A DNA stretch of 64,000 nucleotides, from the NCBI GenBank assembly GCA_035295705.1, contig DATGIN010000003.1:12275-76274 (forward strand), read 5' to 3'. Below the pieces are notes generated by a model that was given only the letters and a program-made list of their open reading frames with translations, was not told where the DNA came from and searched no databases. This DNA is from Poindextera sp035295705. Lineage in GTDB: Bacteria; Pseudomonadota; Alphaproteobacteria; Caulobacterales; Caulobacteraceae. Shown one piece after another: positions 9,986 to 18,989 of the stretch; position 1 is the first letter of the stretch; every line of letters begins with the position of its first letter. The position numbers and the translations under genes are program-made.

Positions 9986-10792
9986 TCAAATCAGGCCCGC
10001 CAGCGGCGAGGAGGGGTCCGCGTACGTCCGCTTGGCCATGCGCCCGGCAAGGTAGGCTTCCCGGCCGGCGATCACCGCGTGCTTCATCGCGCGGGCCATC
10101 CGCACCGGGTCCTTGGCCTCGGCGATCGCGGTATTGGTCAGGACCGCATCACAACCGAGCTCCATCGCCTCGACCGCATCGGCGGCCGCCCCGACGCCGG
10201 CATCGACCAGCACCGGCACGGTCGATTGCTCGACGATCAGGCGGATGTTGAGCGGGTTCTGCAGGCCGAGACCCGACCCGATCGGCGCACCGGCCGGCAT
10301 GATCGCCGCGGCGCCAGCGTCCTCGAGCTTGCGGCAGAACACCGGATCGTCGGTGCAATAGGCCATCACCGAGAATCCATCGGCGACCAGGAGCTCGAGC
10401 GCGCGCAGCGTCTCCACCATGTCGGGGTAGAGGTGCCTGGTGTTTGACAGCACCTCGAGCTTGACGAGGTCCCAGCCGCCGGCTTCGCGGGCCAGTCTCA
10501 GCGTGCGGACGGCGTCCTCGGCCGTGAAGCAACCGGCCGTGTTCGGCAGGTAGGTGAAGCGGTCGGGTTTGACGTGGTCGACCAGCATCGGCTGGCTGGG
10601 GTCGCTCAGATTGACCCGGCGGAGCGCGACGGTAACGATTTCGGCGCCGGCGGCCTCCGCCGCGGCGGCGTTCAGCGCGTAGTCCTTGTACTTGCCGGTT
10701 CCGACGATCAGGCGCGAGTGGAACACGCGTCCGGCGAGCGTCCAGACGTCCTCTTCGACATTGGCCTCGGGCCTCAGCGCGACTTCGTTCAT
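9986..10792 (-). CDS. thiG: Thiazole synthase
   Basis: Makes the thiazole phosphate half of thiamine from 1-deoxy-D-xylulose 5-phosphate, dehydroglycine and sulfur delivered by ThiS. It has 268 residues with the ThiG TIM-barrel: LIVGTGKYKDY near the N-terminus with the Lys that forms the imine with the sugar, VALRRVN, LPNTAGC, VKLEVLSNTRHLYPD, MPAGAPIGSGLGLQNP and VLVDAGVGAAADAVEAMELG. It follows thiS by 6 nt in one operon under the TPP riboswitch. ThiO, ThiE and ThiC are not next to it, so the pathway must be completed elsewhere. Confidence 0.96.
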   Translation of the reverse strand: MNEVALRPEANVEEDVWTLAGRVFHSRLIVGTGKYKDYALNAAAAEAAGAEIVTVALRRVNLSDPSQPMLVDHVKPDRFTYLPNTAGCFTAEDAVRTLRLAREAGGWDLVKLEVLSNTRHLYPDMVETLRALELLVADGFSVMAYCTDDPVFCRKLEDAGAAAIMPAGAPIGSGLGLQNPLNIRLIVEQSTVPVLVDAGVGAAADAVEAMELGCDAVLTNTAIAEAKDPVRMARAMKHAVIAGREAYLAGRMAKRTYADPSSPLAGLI

Positions 10793-10798
10793 GCGGCG

Positions 10799-10999
10799 TC
10801 ATCCGCCTCCAATGAAATGCACGATTTCGATCCGGTCACCGTCGGCGATCGGCGCCTGGCGATAGGTCGACCGCGGCACGATCTGGAGGTTTCTCTCCAC
10901 CGCGACCTTGCGCACGTCGAGGCCGAGGCAGGCGATCAGGCCGGCCACGGTCGCGATCCCGGAAAACGCCCGTTCCTCGCCGTTGACGGTCAGTCGCAT
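10799..10999 (-). CDS. thiS: Sulfur carrier protein ThiS
   Basis: 66 residues, ubiquitin-like fold (MRLTVNGEERAF, then KVAVERNLQIVPRS). It ends IVHFIGGG, and the C-terminal Gly-Gly is where the thiocarboxylate that donates sulfur to ThiG is formed. The start is ATG 10999, whose Shine-Dalgarno sequence lies inside the last stem of the TPP riboswitch. It is the first gene of thiS-thiG. Confidence 0.95.
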   Translation of the reverse strand: MRLTVNGEERAFSGIATVAGLIACLGLDVRKVAVERNLQIVPRSTYRQAPIADGDRIEIVHFIGGG

Positions 11000-11002
11000 G
11001 CC

Positions 11003-11105
11003 TCTCCCTTCGCCGGCATGACCCGGATCAGGTCCAGCGGGTCGCCGCGCCGAAAATGCGGCCTCTCAGCCCCTTTGCGCAAAAAGCGGCGGGACTCCCC
11101 GGAGA
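11003..11105 (-). promoter_or_regulatory. TPP riboswitch (THI element)
   Basis: Read on the minus strand, the conserved TPP aptamer parts appear in order: GGGGAGTCCC near the 5' side, then GGGGCTGAGAGG, then ACCCGCTGGACCTGATC, CGGGTCATGCCGGCGAAGGG. The closing helix P1 can form between TCTCC (11101-11105) and GGAGA (11003-11007). The same GGAGAGG is the ribosome-binding site of thiS. TPP binding should therefore hide it and stop thiS-thiG translation. Confidence 0.95.
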
Positions 11106-11247
11106 ATGGCGCGGACCTTAGGACCCACGGCCGCCGGGTCAAGCGGCGAGATGGCGCGGGGCGTCAGCTTGTTCGCCGCGGCAGGCGACGATAGAAGACG
11201 CGGCGCGCGAAACGCCTGAAGCAGGCGAGCCTCTCAGCCGGGAGCCG

Positions 11248-11697
11248 ATGCCCAAACCCATCTACGTGCTGAGCGGGCCCAACTTGAACCTGCTCGGGTC
11301 GCGCGAACCGGCAATCTACGGCGCGGCGACGCTGGCGGAGATTCAGGCGTCGTGCGAGGCGCGGGCGAAGGCGCTTGGACAGACCATCGTCTTCCGCCAG
11401 ACCAACCACGAGGGCGAGCTCATCGACTGGGTGCAAGAAGCCGGGCGCGACGGCCAGGCGCTGGTGCTGAACGCTGCCGGTTATGGTCACACCTCGGTCG
11501 CCCTGCACGATGCGCTCCGCACGCTGGCGATCCCGATCGTCGACTGCCACCTGTCCAACCCGGCGGCGCGCGAGGCGTTTCGCCACCAGAGCTACGTTTC
11601 CGCCGTGGCGACGGGCGTCGTCTCCGGCTTCGGGCCGCAGAGCTACCTCCTCGCGATCGAAGCCGCGGCCGGCGCGCTCGCGGCGCCCAAGCGTTAG
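11248..11697 (+). CDS. aroQ: 3-dehydroquinate dehydratase, type II
   Basis: Third step of the shikimate pathway, dehydration of 3-dehydroquinate. It has 149 residues, the usual size of the dodecameric type II enzyme. Family motifs are in place: VLSGPNLNLLGSREPAIYG with the catalytic Tyr, FRQTNHEGELIDW, NAAGYGHTSVALHDA, and DCHLSNPAAREAFRHQSYVS with the catalytic His. It precedes accB by 20 bp, a linkage of aroQ with accB-accC common in proteobacteria. Confidence 0.96.
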   Translation: MPKPIYVLSGPNLNLLGSREPAIYGAATLAEIQASCEARAKALGQTIVFRQTNHEGELIDWVQEAGRDGQALVLNAAGYGHTSVALHDALRTLAIPIVDCHLSNPAAREAFRHQSYVSAVATGVVSGFGPQSYLLAIEAAAGALAAPKR

Positions 11698-11717
11698 ACA
11701 AGGGAAGGTCGGGGCTG

Positions 11718-12197
11718 ATGGCGGATCGAGCGGAGACGACCGGCAACGACGCCAACATCAACGAGGGCGCTGTCCGGGCTCTGGCCGAGATCCTTACTGA
11801 AACGGGTCTTACGGAGATCGAGGTCGAACAGCACGGCGTTCGCATCCGTGTCGCCCGCGCGCCGGCGCAAGCCCAGGCCGTCTACGCGGCAGCGCCGCCC
11901 GCGCCGGCCGCCGCGGTGCAGCCTGCGACAGCGGGCGGTCACGTCGAAGAGGCGCCGGTGCGCGGCGAGACGGTCACCTCGCCGATGGTCGGGACGGCGT
12001 ACTTGAAGCCGCAACCCGAGGCGGACCCCTTCGTTCGGGTGGGAGACCGCGTGAGCGCCGGCCAGACGCTGCTGATCGTCGAAGCCATGAAGACGATGAA
12101 CCCGATCCCGGCGCCGCGCGACGGCGTCGTGTTGGCGGTGCTTGTCGAGGACGCCCAGCCTGTCGAGTTCGGCGAGCCGCTGGTCGTCATCGAGTAG
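11718..12197 (+). CDS. accB: Biotin carboxyl carrier protein of acetyl-CoA carboxylase
   Basis: Carries the carboxylated biotin between biotin carboxylase and carboxyltransferase in the first step of fatty-acid synthesis. It has 159 residues from ATG 11718. A helical N-terminal domain (INEGAVRALAEILTETGLTE) is followed by an Ala/Pro linker (about 55-80) and the biotinyl domain. The biotinylated Lys is in VEAMKTMN. The thumb loop (PMVGTAYLKPQPEADPFV) marks a genuine BCCP. It is followed 8 bp later by accC. Confidence 0.96.
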   Translation: MADRAETTGNDANINEGAVRALAEILTETGLTEIEVEQHGVRIRVARAPAQAQAVYAAAPPAPAAAVQPATAGGHVEEAPVRGETVTSPMVGTAYLKPQPEADPFVRVGDRVSAGQTLLIVEAMKTMNPIPAPRDGVVLAVLVEDAQPVEFGEPLVVIE

Positions 12198-12205
12198 CGC
12201 CGGCG

Positions 12206-13549
<1,344 letters not shown>

Positions 13550-13552
13550 GCG

Positions 13553-14221
13553 TTGCAGACCGGCTCGCGCGCCTCGCAGTTCACGGTCGACGACCTGATC
13601 GCGTGCTACCAGCGCGGCGTCTTTCCGATGGCCGACGCGCGCGAGGACGAGCGGATCTTCCTTATCGATCCGGATCGCCGCGGGATCATTCCGCTGACTG
13701 GCTTCCACGTCCCGCGCCGCCTCGCGCGAACGATCAGGCAGGATCTCTTCGAGGTCAGGATCGACGCCGCATTCGACGCCGTGATCGAGGCTTGCGCCGA
13801 GTCCCGGCCCGGCCGCCTGGAGACCTGGATCAACGCCCCGATTCAGGCGCTCTATGGCGAGCTCTATCGCCGCGGGCTCGCCCACAGCGTCGAGTGCTGG
13901 GCCGGCGACGACCTGGTAGGCGGACTCTATGGCGTCGAGCTGGGCGCGGCCTTCTTCGGCGAGAGCATGTTCTCGCTCGCCCGCGACGCCTCGAAAGTCG
14001 CCCTAGCCCACCTCGTGGCGCGGCTCAGCCTCGGCGGCTACCAGCTGCTGGATACGCAGTTCCTGACCAGCCACCTGGCGCAGTTCGGGGCGCAAGACAT
14101 CCCCCGCGCGCAGTATCGCAAGCGTCTCGCGCAGGCGATCACGGCCCATGCGGACTTCCACAGCCTCCCGGCTCAGGCGCCGGGGGCGTCGGTCTTACAG
14201 GCGATCAGCCAAGCGTCGTAG
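13553..14221 (+). CDS. aat: Leucyl/phenylalanyl-tRNA--protein transferase
   Basis: Adds Leu or Phe to proteins with N-terminal Arg or Lys, marking them for ClpS/ClpAP degradation. It has 222 residues from TTG 13553. The Aat family pattern is clear: LIACYQRGVFPMADAR, RGIIPLTGFHVPRRL, TWINAPIQALYGELYRRGLAHSVECW, LVGGLYGVELGAAFFGESMFS, then LLDTQFLTSHLAQFGA. It is the last gene of the aroQ-accB-accC-aat run. Its last 49 bp overlap the end of the convergent DUF2155 gene. Confidence 0.95.
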   Translation: MQTGSRASQFTVDDLIACYQRGVFPMADAREDERIFLIDPDRRGIIPLTGFHVPRRLARTIRQDLFEVRIDAAFDAVIEACAESRPGRLETWINAPIQALYGELYRRGLAHSVECWAGDDLVGGLYGVELGAAFFGESMFSLARDASKVALAHLVARLSLGGYQLLDTQFLTSHLAQFGAQDIPRAQYRKRLAQAITAHADFHSLPAQAPGASVLQAISQAS

Positions 14222-14778
14222 ACGGGGTGCTCGAACGGGTCGACGCCGGGGGCGTTGGCGAACATCCAGCCGCGAAAGACCTGCCTTGGCGCGGGCGGGG
14301 GCCGGTCGGGCGGCAGCGGCTGTGAATCGATCTCGACGTAGCTGGCCGCGTCGGTGAACCCTTCGTCGGGCGCCGTCGTCTCGCAGGCGCGCACCACGAA
14401 GATCAGGTTCTTGTAGCGGATGGGTCGATTGATCGGCGCCTCGAAACGCAGCGTCTCGGCGGTCACCTTATCCAACGCCTGTATGACCGCCGCCTGATAA
14501 CGCGGCCGCTTCATGGCCGGCGGCGGCTTGGCGGAAGACTGCGGGGACGCCGAAACGTCGGGCTCGACGTCGCTCGCCTCGCTCGGCTCGGCGGAAGACG
14601 GGGGTGGGAGCACCACGGCCGGCAGCCCCGAGGGCGGCGGCGCCTCTTCGGACGCGCCGGCTGGCGAGGCTGAGGCTGCCGCCCCGGTCGGCTGGCTCTC
14701 CTCGGCGGCGGCCGCGCCGATCAGTCCCGCGCCGAGTGCAACAGCCGCAACTACCGCCAGGGTCCTCGAGACGCGCAA
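14173..14778 (-). CDS. DUF2155 domain-containing secreted protein
   Basis: 201 residues from TTG 14778. GGAG stands 10 nt upstream and overlaps the stop of the NDUFA12 gene. A signal peptide (about 1-25) is followed by a low-complexity Ala/Ser/Pro-rich linker (about 26-90) and then the DUF2155 domain (about 95-195: LDKVTAETLRFEAPINRPIRYKN, FRGWMFANAPGVDPFEHPVYDAWLIACK). DUF2155 proteins are widespread in alphaproteobacteria, often next to the NDUFA12 gene as here. Their function is unknown. The 3' end overlaps aat by 49 bp in the opposite direction. Confidence 0.9.
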   Translation of the reverse strand: MRVSRTLAVVAAVALGAGLIGAAAAEESQPTGAAASASPAGASEEAPPPSGLPAVVLPPPSSAEPSEASDVEPDVSASPQSSAKPPPAMKRPRYQAAVIQALDKVTAETLRFEAPINRPIRYKNLIFVVRACETTAPDEGFTDAASYVEIDSQPLPPDRPPPAPRQVFRGWMFANAPGVDPFEHPVYDAWLIACKTDAPGA

Positions 14779-14785
14779 GGCAGGG

Positions 14786-15181
14786 CTACTCCGGCCGCCA
14801 GGCCTCGTAGTCGCCGGTCGCGCGCGGGCGCTCGCCCGTGCGGGCGATGGAACCGGTCGGCTTCCAGGCGTTCACGGTGCCCGTCAGGTTCGGGATGTGG
14901 TCCTTCTCCCACGGCCGCCGCGGGAGCGGCGCCACGGTCGGAGGCTCGTCGAACGTGTAGTGCAGCCATCCGTGCCAATCCGGCGGGACCTTCGAGGCTT
15001 CCGCGTAGCCGTTGTAGATAACCCAGCGGCGCTTGCGCTGATCGTAGCTGTCGCTGTTGTCGCGCGCCTCGTAGTAGCGGTTGCCGAAGTCGTCTTCGCC
15101 GATGAAGCGGCCGCGCCGCCAGGTCGTGAATCGGATGCCGAGCGTGGCCCCGTTCCACCAGGTGAAAATCGATTTCAGCAT
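14786..15181 (-). CDS. NDUFA12-family NADH:ubiquinone oxidoreductase accessory subunit
   Basis: 131 residues from ATG 15181. It matches the mitochondrial B17.2/NDUFA12 family, one of the accessory complex I subunits shared by alphaproteobacteria and mitochondria: GEDDFGNRYYEARDN, RRWVIYNG, EASKVPPDWHGWLHYTFDEPP. The C-terminus has the family's W-x-x-DHxPNLTGT motif and ends DYEAWRPE. It binds the peripheral arm near the quinone site. It is translated with the DUF2155 gene, 7 nt apart, and is divergent from the RNR-like gene. Confidence 0.95.
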   Translation of the reverse strand: MLKSIFTWWNGATLGIRFTTWRRGRFIGEDDFGNRYYEARDNSDSYDQRKRRWVIYNGYAEASKVPPDWHGWLHYTFDEPPTVAPLPRRPWEKDHIPNLTGTVNAWKPTGSIARTGERPRATGDYEAWRPE

Positions 15182-15248
15182 GACCTGGACTATAGGCGTG
15201 CGTCGGCCGTGGCGTCCAGGGCGCGGAGACGCGACAGGCCCTGTGGGC

Positions 15249-15298
15249 GTCCACAACATCTTGTGGACAGCGCCACTCGTTGCACCAACATGTATTGC
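15249..15298. promoter_or_regulatory. Candidate tandem NrdR boxes
   Basis: GTCCACAA-CATC-TTGTGGAC (15249-15268) is a perfect 8+4+8 inverted repeat. Aligned on its centre with the NrdR box (acaCwAtATaTwGtgt), the central 16 bp agree at about 12 positions. A poorer copy, CACCAACATGTATTGC (15283-15298), is centred exactly 32 bp downstream, the three-turn spacing typical of paired NrdR boxes. It lies 28 bp before the start of the RNR-like gene. A DnaA-type reading (TGTGGACA) is possible. Confidence 0.55.
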
Positions 15299-15325
15299 CG
15301 CTGGTGGGCGCCGAGCCTAGGCTCA

Positions 15326-17950
15326 ATGGCGCGGAGGCTCTCGTTCATGCGCGTTTCGCCGAGGTTCGCGACGCTCGCCAACCGCGCCGGCGCGCTCGTC
15401 ATGCGCGCGGCCGACCGCGGCGGCTTCGAGCGCAATGTCTTTGCGCCGGCCCGCTGGACCCGCGCGCAGCTGGACGCCTGGCTGGACTGGGCGGAGGCCC
15501 TGCCGGCCGGCCCGAACGAGGGACCGCCGGCGGAGGCCGCCGGGGAATCCTTTCTGGGTGGCGCGCCGGCGCGATGGGCGCGCTCGCTGCGCGCCCACGG
15601 TCTGTCGGGCGGCCTGTTCGATACGCCGGGGGACGCGGACCGGTTCGTCGACGAGCTGCTCGGCTGCCTGATCGCCGGCATCGCCGCGCCAGCGGGAAGC
15701 AACGCCCAGCCGGCGCCGGTGATCGAAGCAAACACCGGGGCGCACGTCATCGCCGCGCGGGTGTCGAGCGCCCAGGCGGCGTCGCTGGCGGCGGACGCCT
15801 TGGCGGCGGCCGAGCTGCGGCTCGCCGCCGTCAGCGACGCGGTGGCGAGGGCGGATGGCGAAACGGCGACCCGCGTCGACCCGCTGAGCAATCCCGCGCT
15901 AGCGCGCGCCGCGCACGGCGCCCGCGGGGCCGGTCTCTCCGACGCGAGGATCGCCGAAGCCGTCGCTCGCGGCGAGCGTGGCGATCATCTCAGCATCGGG
16001 GCGCTCGCGCTGGAAAGCCCGGGCGAGCGCCTGGTCGTGCATTGCCCGCGCGAAACCGTAACGCCCGGGTCCGCCGACGTCCGCGGCGTCGCCCGCGGAA
16101 TGTGGGAGACGGGCGGGCTGGTCGCTGCTTTCAGCGCCGAGGACGCCCGGAGCGCGGCGGCGCTGGCCGGCGCCGCGCGCGTTGCGATCGACATCAATGC
16201 GCTCGCCGCTGACGGCGAGCTGGACGCCGAGGGCCTGGAAGCGGCTGCGGCGCTCTGGGCGATGGCGCTCGCGATCGAGCGCGCCGCCAGCGGCAAAGAC
16301 GACGCCGCGTCCGCGGTCCTTACCTTCGCTGGCGTTGGCGAATGGCTCGTGAGCCGTGGGCTGGCGTACGACAGCGACGACGCCCGGACGGCCGCCGGCG
16401 CCGCGTTCGCTGCGCTTACCGCCGCTGTCGGGCGGACCGGTCTCGGCGATGGGGTCGTCACGGCGCTCTTCGATGACCCCGAGCTGGCCTTGCGGCTGGG
16501 TCGCGCCAGCCTGGGGGCAGCGCCATGGGCGGGGGCGATCTCGCTGTCGGAGACGGAGGACGGCGCCATCCTGCGCGGGCTTGCCGACGTCGCCTTCGGC
16601 GGGCTGGCTGCGATCGGGCTCGATCCCGACGCAACCGCGACGGCGCTGCTGGGACAACGGGAGCTCGACGGCGCGCCGGTGATAAACACCGAGCAGCTAC
16701 GCGCGCGGGGCTTTACGGACCACGAGTTGGACGCCGTCGCGGCCGCCCTCGTCGAAGCCCCATCGCTGCGGGCGGCTTTTGCGCCCTCAGTGGTCGGCGC
16801 AGGCTTCCTGCGTGATGTCCTGGGCGCCTCGTCAGAGACAGGCGCCGACGCCGACGCGTTGACCCTGGCCGGCTTTTCCGAAGACGAGATCGCGGCAGCC
16901 GAGGCGTATGTCTATGGCGCGGCGCTCGCAGACGGCGCTCTGCCCGAAGCGGCGAAGGCGCTCTTGGCGGCGGCGGAGATCGGTCCAAGCGCACGCCTTG
17001 CGATGCAGGCGGCTTGCGAGCGTTTCACGCTGGCTGCGACGCTCTGTCCGATTCCGCTCGACTGGGCCGTCAGCGCCGGCGAGATCGAGGCGCTGATCGT
17101 CGAGGCGGCCGCGCTCGGCGCCCGAACGCTCTGGCCCAAGCGGGCGCCGGCCCCGCCGCAGTTCCGCCTCGCGCTCCCACCCGCCGAGCCGCCCACCCAG
17201 CGCAAGAGCGAGGTCGCGACGCCGATCATCGCCGAGCGCATCGTGGAGACGCTGGTCGAGCGCGACCCGGTGCGGAGGCGCCTGCCCGACCGGCGCAAGG
17301 GCTATATCCAGAAGGCTTCGGTGGGCGGCCACAAGGTCTACCTCCACACCGGCGAGTACGACGACGGCCAGCTGGGCGAGGTGTTCATCGACATGCACAA
17401 GGAGGGCGCCGCCTTCCGCTCCCTGATGAACAACTTTGCGATCGCGGTCTCGATCGGTCTGCAATACGGCGTGCCTTTGGATGAGTTTGTCGACGCCTTC
17501 GTCTTCACGCGCTTCGAGCCGGCGGGACCGGTGAGCGGCAACGATTCCATCCGCTCGGCGACGTCCATCCTCGATTACCTGTTTCGGGAGCTCGCGGTCT
17601 CGTATCTCGGTCGCGTCGACCTTGCGACCGCCGACGCAAACGAACTGCACGCCGACGGGTTGGGCAGCGGCTCCGGCGAAGGGACCGCAGCCGACGGCGA
17701 GATCCCGGCGCCCCCCGAACCGTCGCCGGTACCCGCGTCGCGCTACATCTCAAGAGGCTTCAGCCGCGGCTCAGCGCCGGACAACCTGGTCTTTCTGCCG
17801 ACGGCGCAACGTCGCGCCTCGCCGCTGCGCGAGGAGGCCAATCACCTTCAGGAGGAGGTCTGCCCCGCGTGTGGCGACTTCTCGCTGGTGCGCAGCGGCG
17901 GACTTCTGGTTTGCACCAGCTGCGGGGCCGCCCCGGAGCAGGCAGGATGA
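15326..17950 (+). CDS. Class II ribonucleotide reductase-like TSCPD protein, apparently inactive
   Basis: 874 residues from ATG 15326 (a second ATG is at 15347). The C-terminal third is plainly NrdJ: KGYIQKASVGGHKVYLHTGE, EVFIDMHKEGAAFRSLMNNF and EFVDAFVFTRFEPAGPVSGND (the TSCPD domain), then a CPAC...CTSC zinc-like tail. The middle keeps weaker RNR traces: FAGVGEWLVSRGLAYDSDDA resembles the NrdJ LGLGYANLG..GLPYDSD segment, and ARLAMQAACERFTLAATLCPI resembles HIRMMAAAQPFISGAISKTI. The catalytic motifs are missing: there is no NPCGE, and I count only four cysteines before the tail. The core is unusually Ala-rich (runs such as LAADALAAAELRLAAV). I infer a dead paralogue, perhaps regulatory; the true nrdJ should be elsewhere. 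Confidence 0.8.
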   Translation: MARRLSFMRVSPRFATLANRAGALVMRAADRGGFERNVFAPARWTRAQLDAWLDWAEALPAGPNEGPPAEAAGESFLGGAPARWARSLRAHGLSGGLFDTPGDADRFVDELLGCLIAGIAAPAGSNAQPAPVIEANTGAHVIAARVSSAQAASLAADALAAAELRLAAVSDAVARADGETATRVDPLSNPALARAAHGARGAGLSDARIAEAVARGERGDHLSIGALALESPGERLVVHCPRETVTPGSADVRGVARGMWETGGLVAAFSAEDARSAAALAGAARVAIDINALAADGELDAEGLEAAAALWAMALAIERAASGKDDAASAVLTFAGVGEWLVSRGLAYDSDDARTAAGAAFAALTAAVGRTGLGDGVVTALFDDPELALRLGRASLGAAPWAGAISLSETEDGAILRGLADVAFGGLAAIGLDPDATATALLGQRELDGAPVINTEQLRARGFTDHELDAVAAALVEAPSLRAAFAPSVVGAGFLRDVLGASSETGADADALTLAGFSEDEIAAAEAYVYGAALADGALPEAAKALLAAAEIGPSARLAMQAACERFTLAATLCPIPLDWAVSAGEIEALIVEAAALGARTLWPKRAPAPPQFRLALPPAEPPTQRKSEVATPIIAERIVETLVERDPVRRRLPDRRKGYIQKASVGGHKVYLHTGEYDDGQLGEVFIDMHKEGAAFRSLMNNFAIAVSIGLQYGVPLDEFVDAFVFTRFEPAGPVSGNDSIRSATSILDYLFRELAVSYLGRVDLATADANELHADGLGSGSGEGTAADGEIPAPPEPSPVPASRYISRGFSRGSAPDNLVFLPTAQRRASPLREEANHLQEEVCPACGDFSLVRSGGLLVCTSCGAAPEQAG

Positions 17951-17986
17951 GGCGACCGGCGTCCTCGCGATGACGCCGATGGCGAC

Positions 17987-18417
17987 CTAGGCGCGTTCCG
18001 TCGCTCTGCTCGCGACCTTGGCGCCCTCCCCGCCCTCGCGCAGCATGAGGAACCGGCCGCTCGAGGTTCGAACGTTCCAGCGTCCCTCGATCTCGCAGCC
18101 GTCCGGCGTGACGTCGCCCTCGTAATGCACGTAGTCGTAGACGCGGCCGGCGCAGAGCTCTGGACCCGCTCGTACAGCTTGACCAGCGTCACGAAACCGC
18201 CGCTGCGCTTGCCCTGCAGGGCGGCTCGCAGCGTTGCGGGCGCTCCGGCGACCTCGGCCGTCTCCTCCGTCCAGCCAGCGAGCACGCCGGCGGCGTCGCT
18301 CAGCTCGGCGATGAAGCCCACCGCCTCGCGGCCGGGCTCGTCGTAGGTGTACTGGCCGTGCCATACGCCGGACAGATTCGATGCGGCTGCGTCGCTCAAA
18401 GCCTCTTCAACCCTCAC
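17987..18417 (-). pseudogene. Conserved hypothetical protein interrupted by a -1 frameshift
   Basis: Two overlapping frames together make one plausible protein of about 143 residues. The N-terminal half, from GTG 18417, reads SNLSGVWHGQYTYDEPGREA and VGFIAELSDAAGVLAGWTEE, up to FVTLVKLYERVQSS. The C-terminal half is in another frame: VYDYVHYEGDVTPDGCEIEG, RWNVRTSSGRFLMLREG. They switch at about 18141-18175, consistent with one missing base. Read without the shift, the first frame turns into Arg/Ser-rich nonsense. It is either a recent pseudogene or an assembly error. I do not recognise the family; the content suggests a small beta-barrel-like domain. Confidence 0.65.
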
Positions 18418-18490
18418 CCGCACCCCTTTTGGCCCCAAGCTTGCCACGACCGCGGCAAACGCCGGCTTAAGGCTGAAGAGGTGTGCCGAA

Positions 18491-18976
18491 ATGAAAACCG
18501 CTGCGCTCGTCATCGCGCTTAGTCTCGCCGCAGCGCCCGCGCTGGCTCAGAACGCAGCGCAGGTCGCCCGCGCCGCGGCCGGCGCCGACTGCCCGCGCTG
18601 CAACCTGTTCCAGGCCGATCTTGGCAACAAGGTGCTGAAGGGCCGCGACTTCGCGGGCGCGAGGCTGCGTCAGTCGGATCTCAGCCTCTCGGTGTTCAAC
18701 CACACGACCTTCGCCGGCGCCGACCTGCGCGACGTGAACGGCTATGGCGCGCTCTTCACCGACGCCAACTTCGCCGGCGCGAACCTCACGAACGCCACCT
18801 TGGTGGGCGCCTATCTGCAAGGCGCGAACTTCCGCGGCGCGCGCCTCTCGGGCGTGAACTTCTCCGGCGCCGAGATGGACCGTGCGGTCGGCCTCAGCCA
18901 AGGCCAGCTGGACGCCGCTTGCGGCGACGACACGACCCGCCTCCCGCGCGGCTACCGGATCCCGACCTGCCGCTGA
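18491..18976 (+). CDS. Secreted pentapeptide-repeat protein
   Basis: 161 residues from ATG 18491. A signal peptide (about 1-19, ending ALAQ) is followed by CPRCNLFQADLGNKVLKGRD and about 15 pentapeptide repeats of the A(D/N)LXX type (FAGADLRDVNGYG, FAGANLTNATLVGAYLQGAN, FRGARLSGVNFSGAEM). These form a right-handed square beta-helix. The C-terminal part, DAACGDDTTRLPRGYRIPTC, is common to small periplasmic members of the family. The CPRC pair could bind metal or form a disulfide. The role is unknown. It is divergent from the frameshifted gene. Confidence 0.88.
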   Translation: MKTAALVIALSLAAAPALAQNAAQVARAAAGADCPRCNLFQADLGNKVLKGRDFAGARLRQSDLSLSVFNHTTFAGADLRDVNGYGALFTDANFAGANLTNATLVGAYLQGANFRGARLSGVNFSGAEMDRAVGLSQGQLDAACGDDTTRLPRGYRIPTCR

Positions 18977-18989
18977 GCCGTCCGGCGCC

